A stretch of DNA of 64,000 nt from Planococcus citri (lineage: Eukaryota > Arthropoda > Insecta > Hemiptera > Pseudococcidae). Below, piece after piece: positions 63,520 to 64,000 of this stretch; position 1 is the first letter of the stretch, and every line of letters begins with the position of its first letter. The position numbers and the translations under genes are program-made. The stretch spans positions 6,758,001 through 6,822,000 of the forward strand of contig NC_088681.1 of NCBI RefSeq assembly GCF_950023065.1, written 5' to 3'. A model generated the notes under the pieces. That model made no database searches. It saw only the letters and a list, made by a program, of their open reading frames with translations, and was not told the DNA's origin.

Positions 63520-64000
63520 TATAGATATAGGTTTATAAGTTTCAGCCAACGTTTTATGACCTGGAACCTGTTCAAATTGATCAAATACAGTCAAATTTGG
63601 AAAATGGGGGTTTCTCAAAAAGTATATTTGACCCTTGGAGTGGGGGGGGTCAAAGTTGAAAATTACAGAAAGGTCATTTCTTTAGAGGGGCATAATATGG
63701 CCCCAAATGGACAAAAAAGATCCAAAAATCGCACCATTGGTCAGTACCTCCATTGTGATCAACATATCCAAATTTCAGCTTCCTAGGTCATCCCCACCCC
63801 ATTTAAGGTGGGAAAAACCACTTTTTCACCCCATTTTTTGGCCCCCTCACCCCTAAAATTGACCTGGAGCGTCCAAATTTCCTGCATATAATGAAGGGGT
63901 GCCCTTTGAGTGATTTTTGCAGGTTTCAACCTTCCAACCCTATTTGACCTCTCCCCAGGGTCAAAAAGTGGATTTTTGGGCTATTTTACGGGTTTTTCGA
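63520..64000. repeat. second copy of the 44465-45270 repeat block (runs off the window)
   Basis: TTTATAAGTTTCAGCC, TTTTATGACCTGGAACCTGT, ATTGTGATCAACATATCCAA and GGTTTCAACCTTCCAACC appear in the same order as in the first copy. Confidence 0.8.

Noticed and set aside
40870..64000. Retrotransposon with reverse transcriptase
   Set aside because: I looked for reverse transcriptase or endonuclease motifs in both strands of the listed frames and recognised none. Only non-coding elements and one transposase fragment are supported.

Overview
The window is eukaryotic genomic DNA, AT-rich and full of repeats. Split genes with GT-AG introns, secretory signal exons and many inverted-repeat transposons point to an arthropod, most likely an insect. 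A sternorrhynchan hemipteran such as a mealybug, scale or aphid would fit, but the sequence does not settle this. All genes I can support are on the minus strand.

Backbone gene: positions 40578 down to 259 hold eleven coding exons of one conserved gene, the KCTD3/SHKBP1 orthologue (N-terminal BTB/T1 domain followed by WD40-type repeats). All splice junctions keep frame and give about 762 residues. The C-terminal end lies beyond position 1.

Nested locus: intron 6 of that gene (5927-35149, 29.2 kb) carries at least seven further genes on the same strand. Five encode secreted proteins that do not match any family I recognise: at 6165-7277, 15345-15821 (with a possible remote signal exon at 21438-21476), 22074-22913, 28444-29350 and 34156-34728. 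Each pairs a very short signal-peptide exon ending in phase 0 with one body exon of alanine-, glycine- and serine-rich amphipathic helix. Two more (10355-10896 and 14021-14948) are tandem paralogues encoding two-span membrane proteins of 105 and 114 residues, and their promoter and 3' sequences are duplicated too. An orphan exon at 11207-11323 may be a remnant of the same duplication. This nested cluster is the most interesting thing in the window. Its function is not readable from sequence; a lipid- or surface-binding role is inference only.

Repeats in the introns: a 298-bp tandem repeat (2940-4965), several foldback elements, long degenerate arrays built on TTTTTGGCAATTTTGGCAG, a 142-bp tandem repeat rich in ATCGAT (31140-32820) and two short inverted-repeat elements.

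Right part (40.6-64 kb), upstream of the backbone gene: I see no gene. It is a dense transposon landscape: a hAT-like element with an exact 8-bp target duplication nested in a TA-flanked element, a mariner-like relic with a broken transposase, other TA-flanked inverted-repeat elements sharing modules, a tRNA-derived SINE head, large perfect palindromes and hairpins, and blocks duplicated 19 kb apart.
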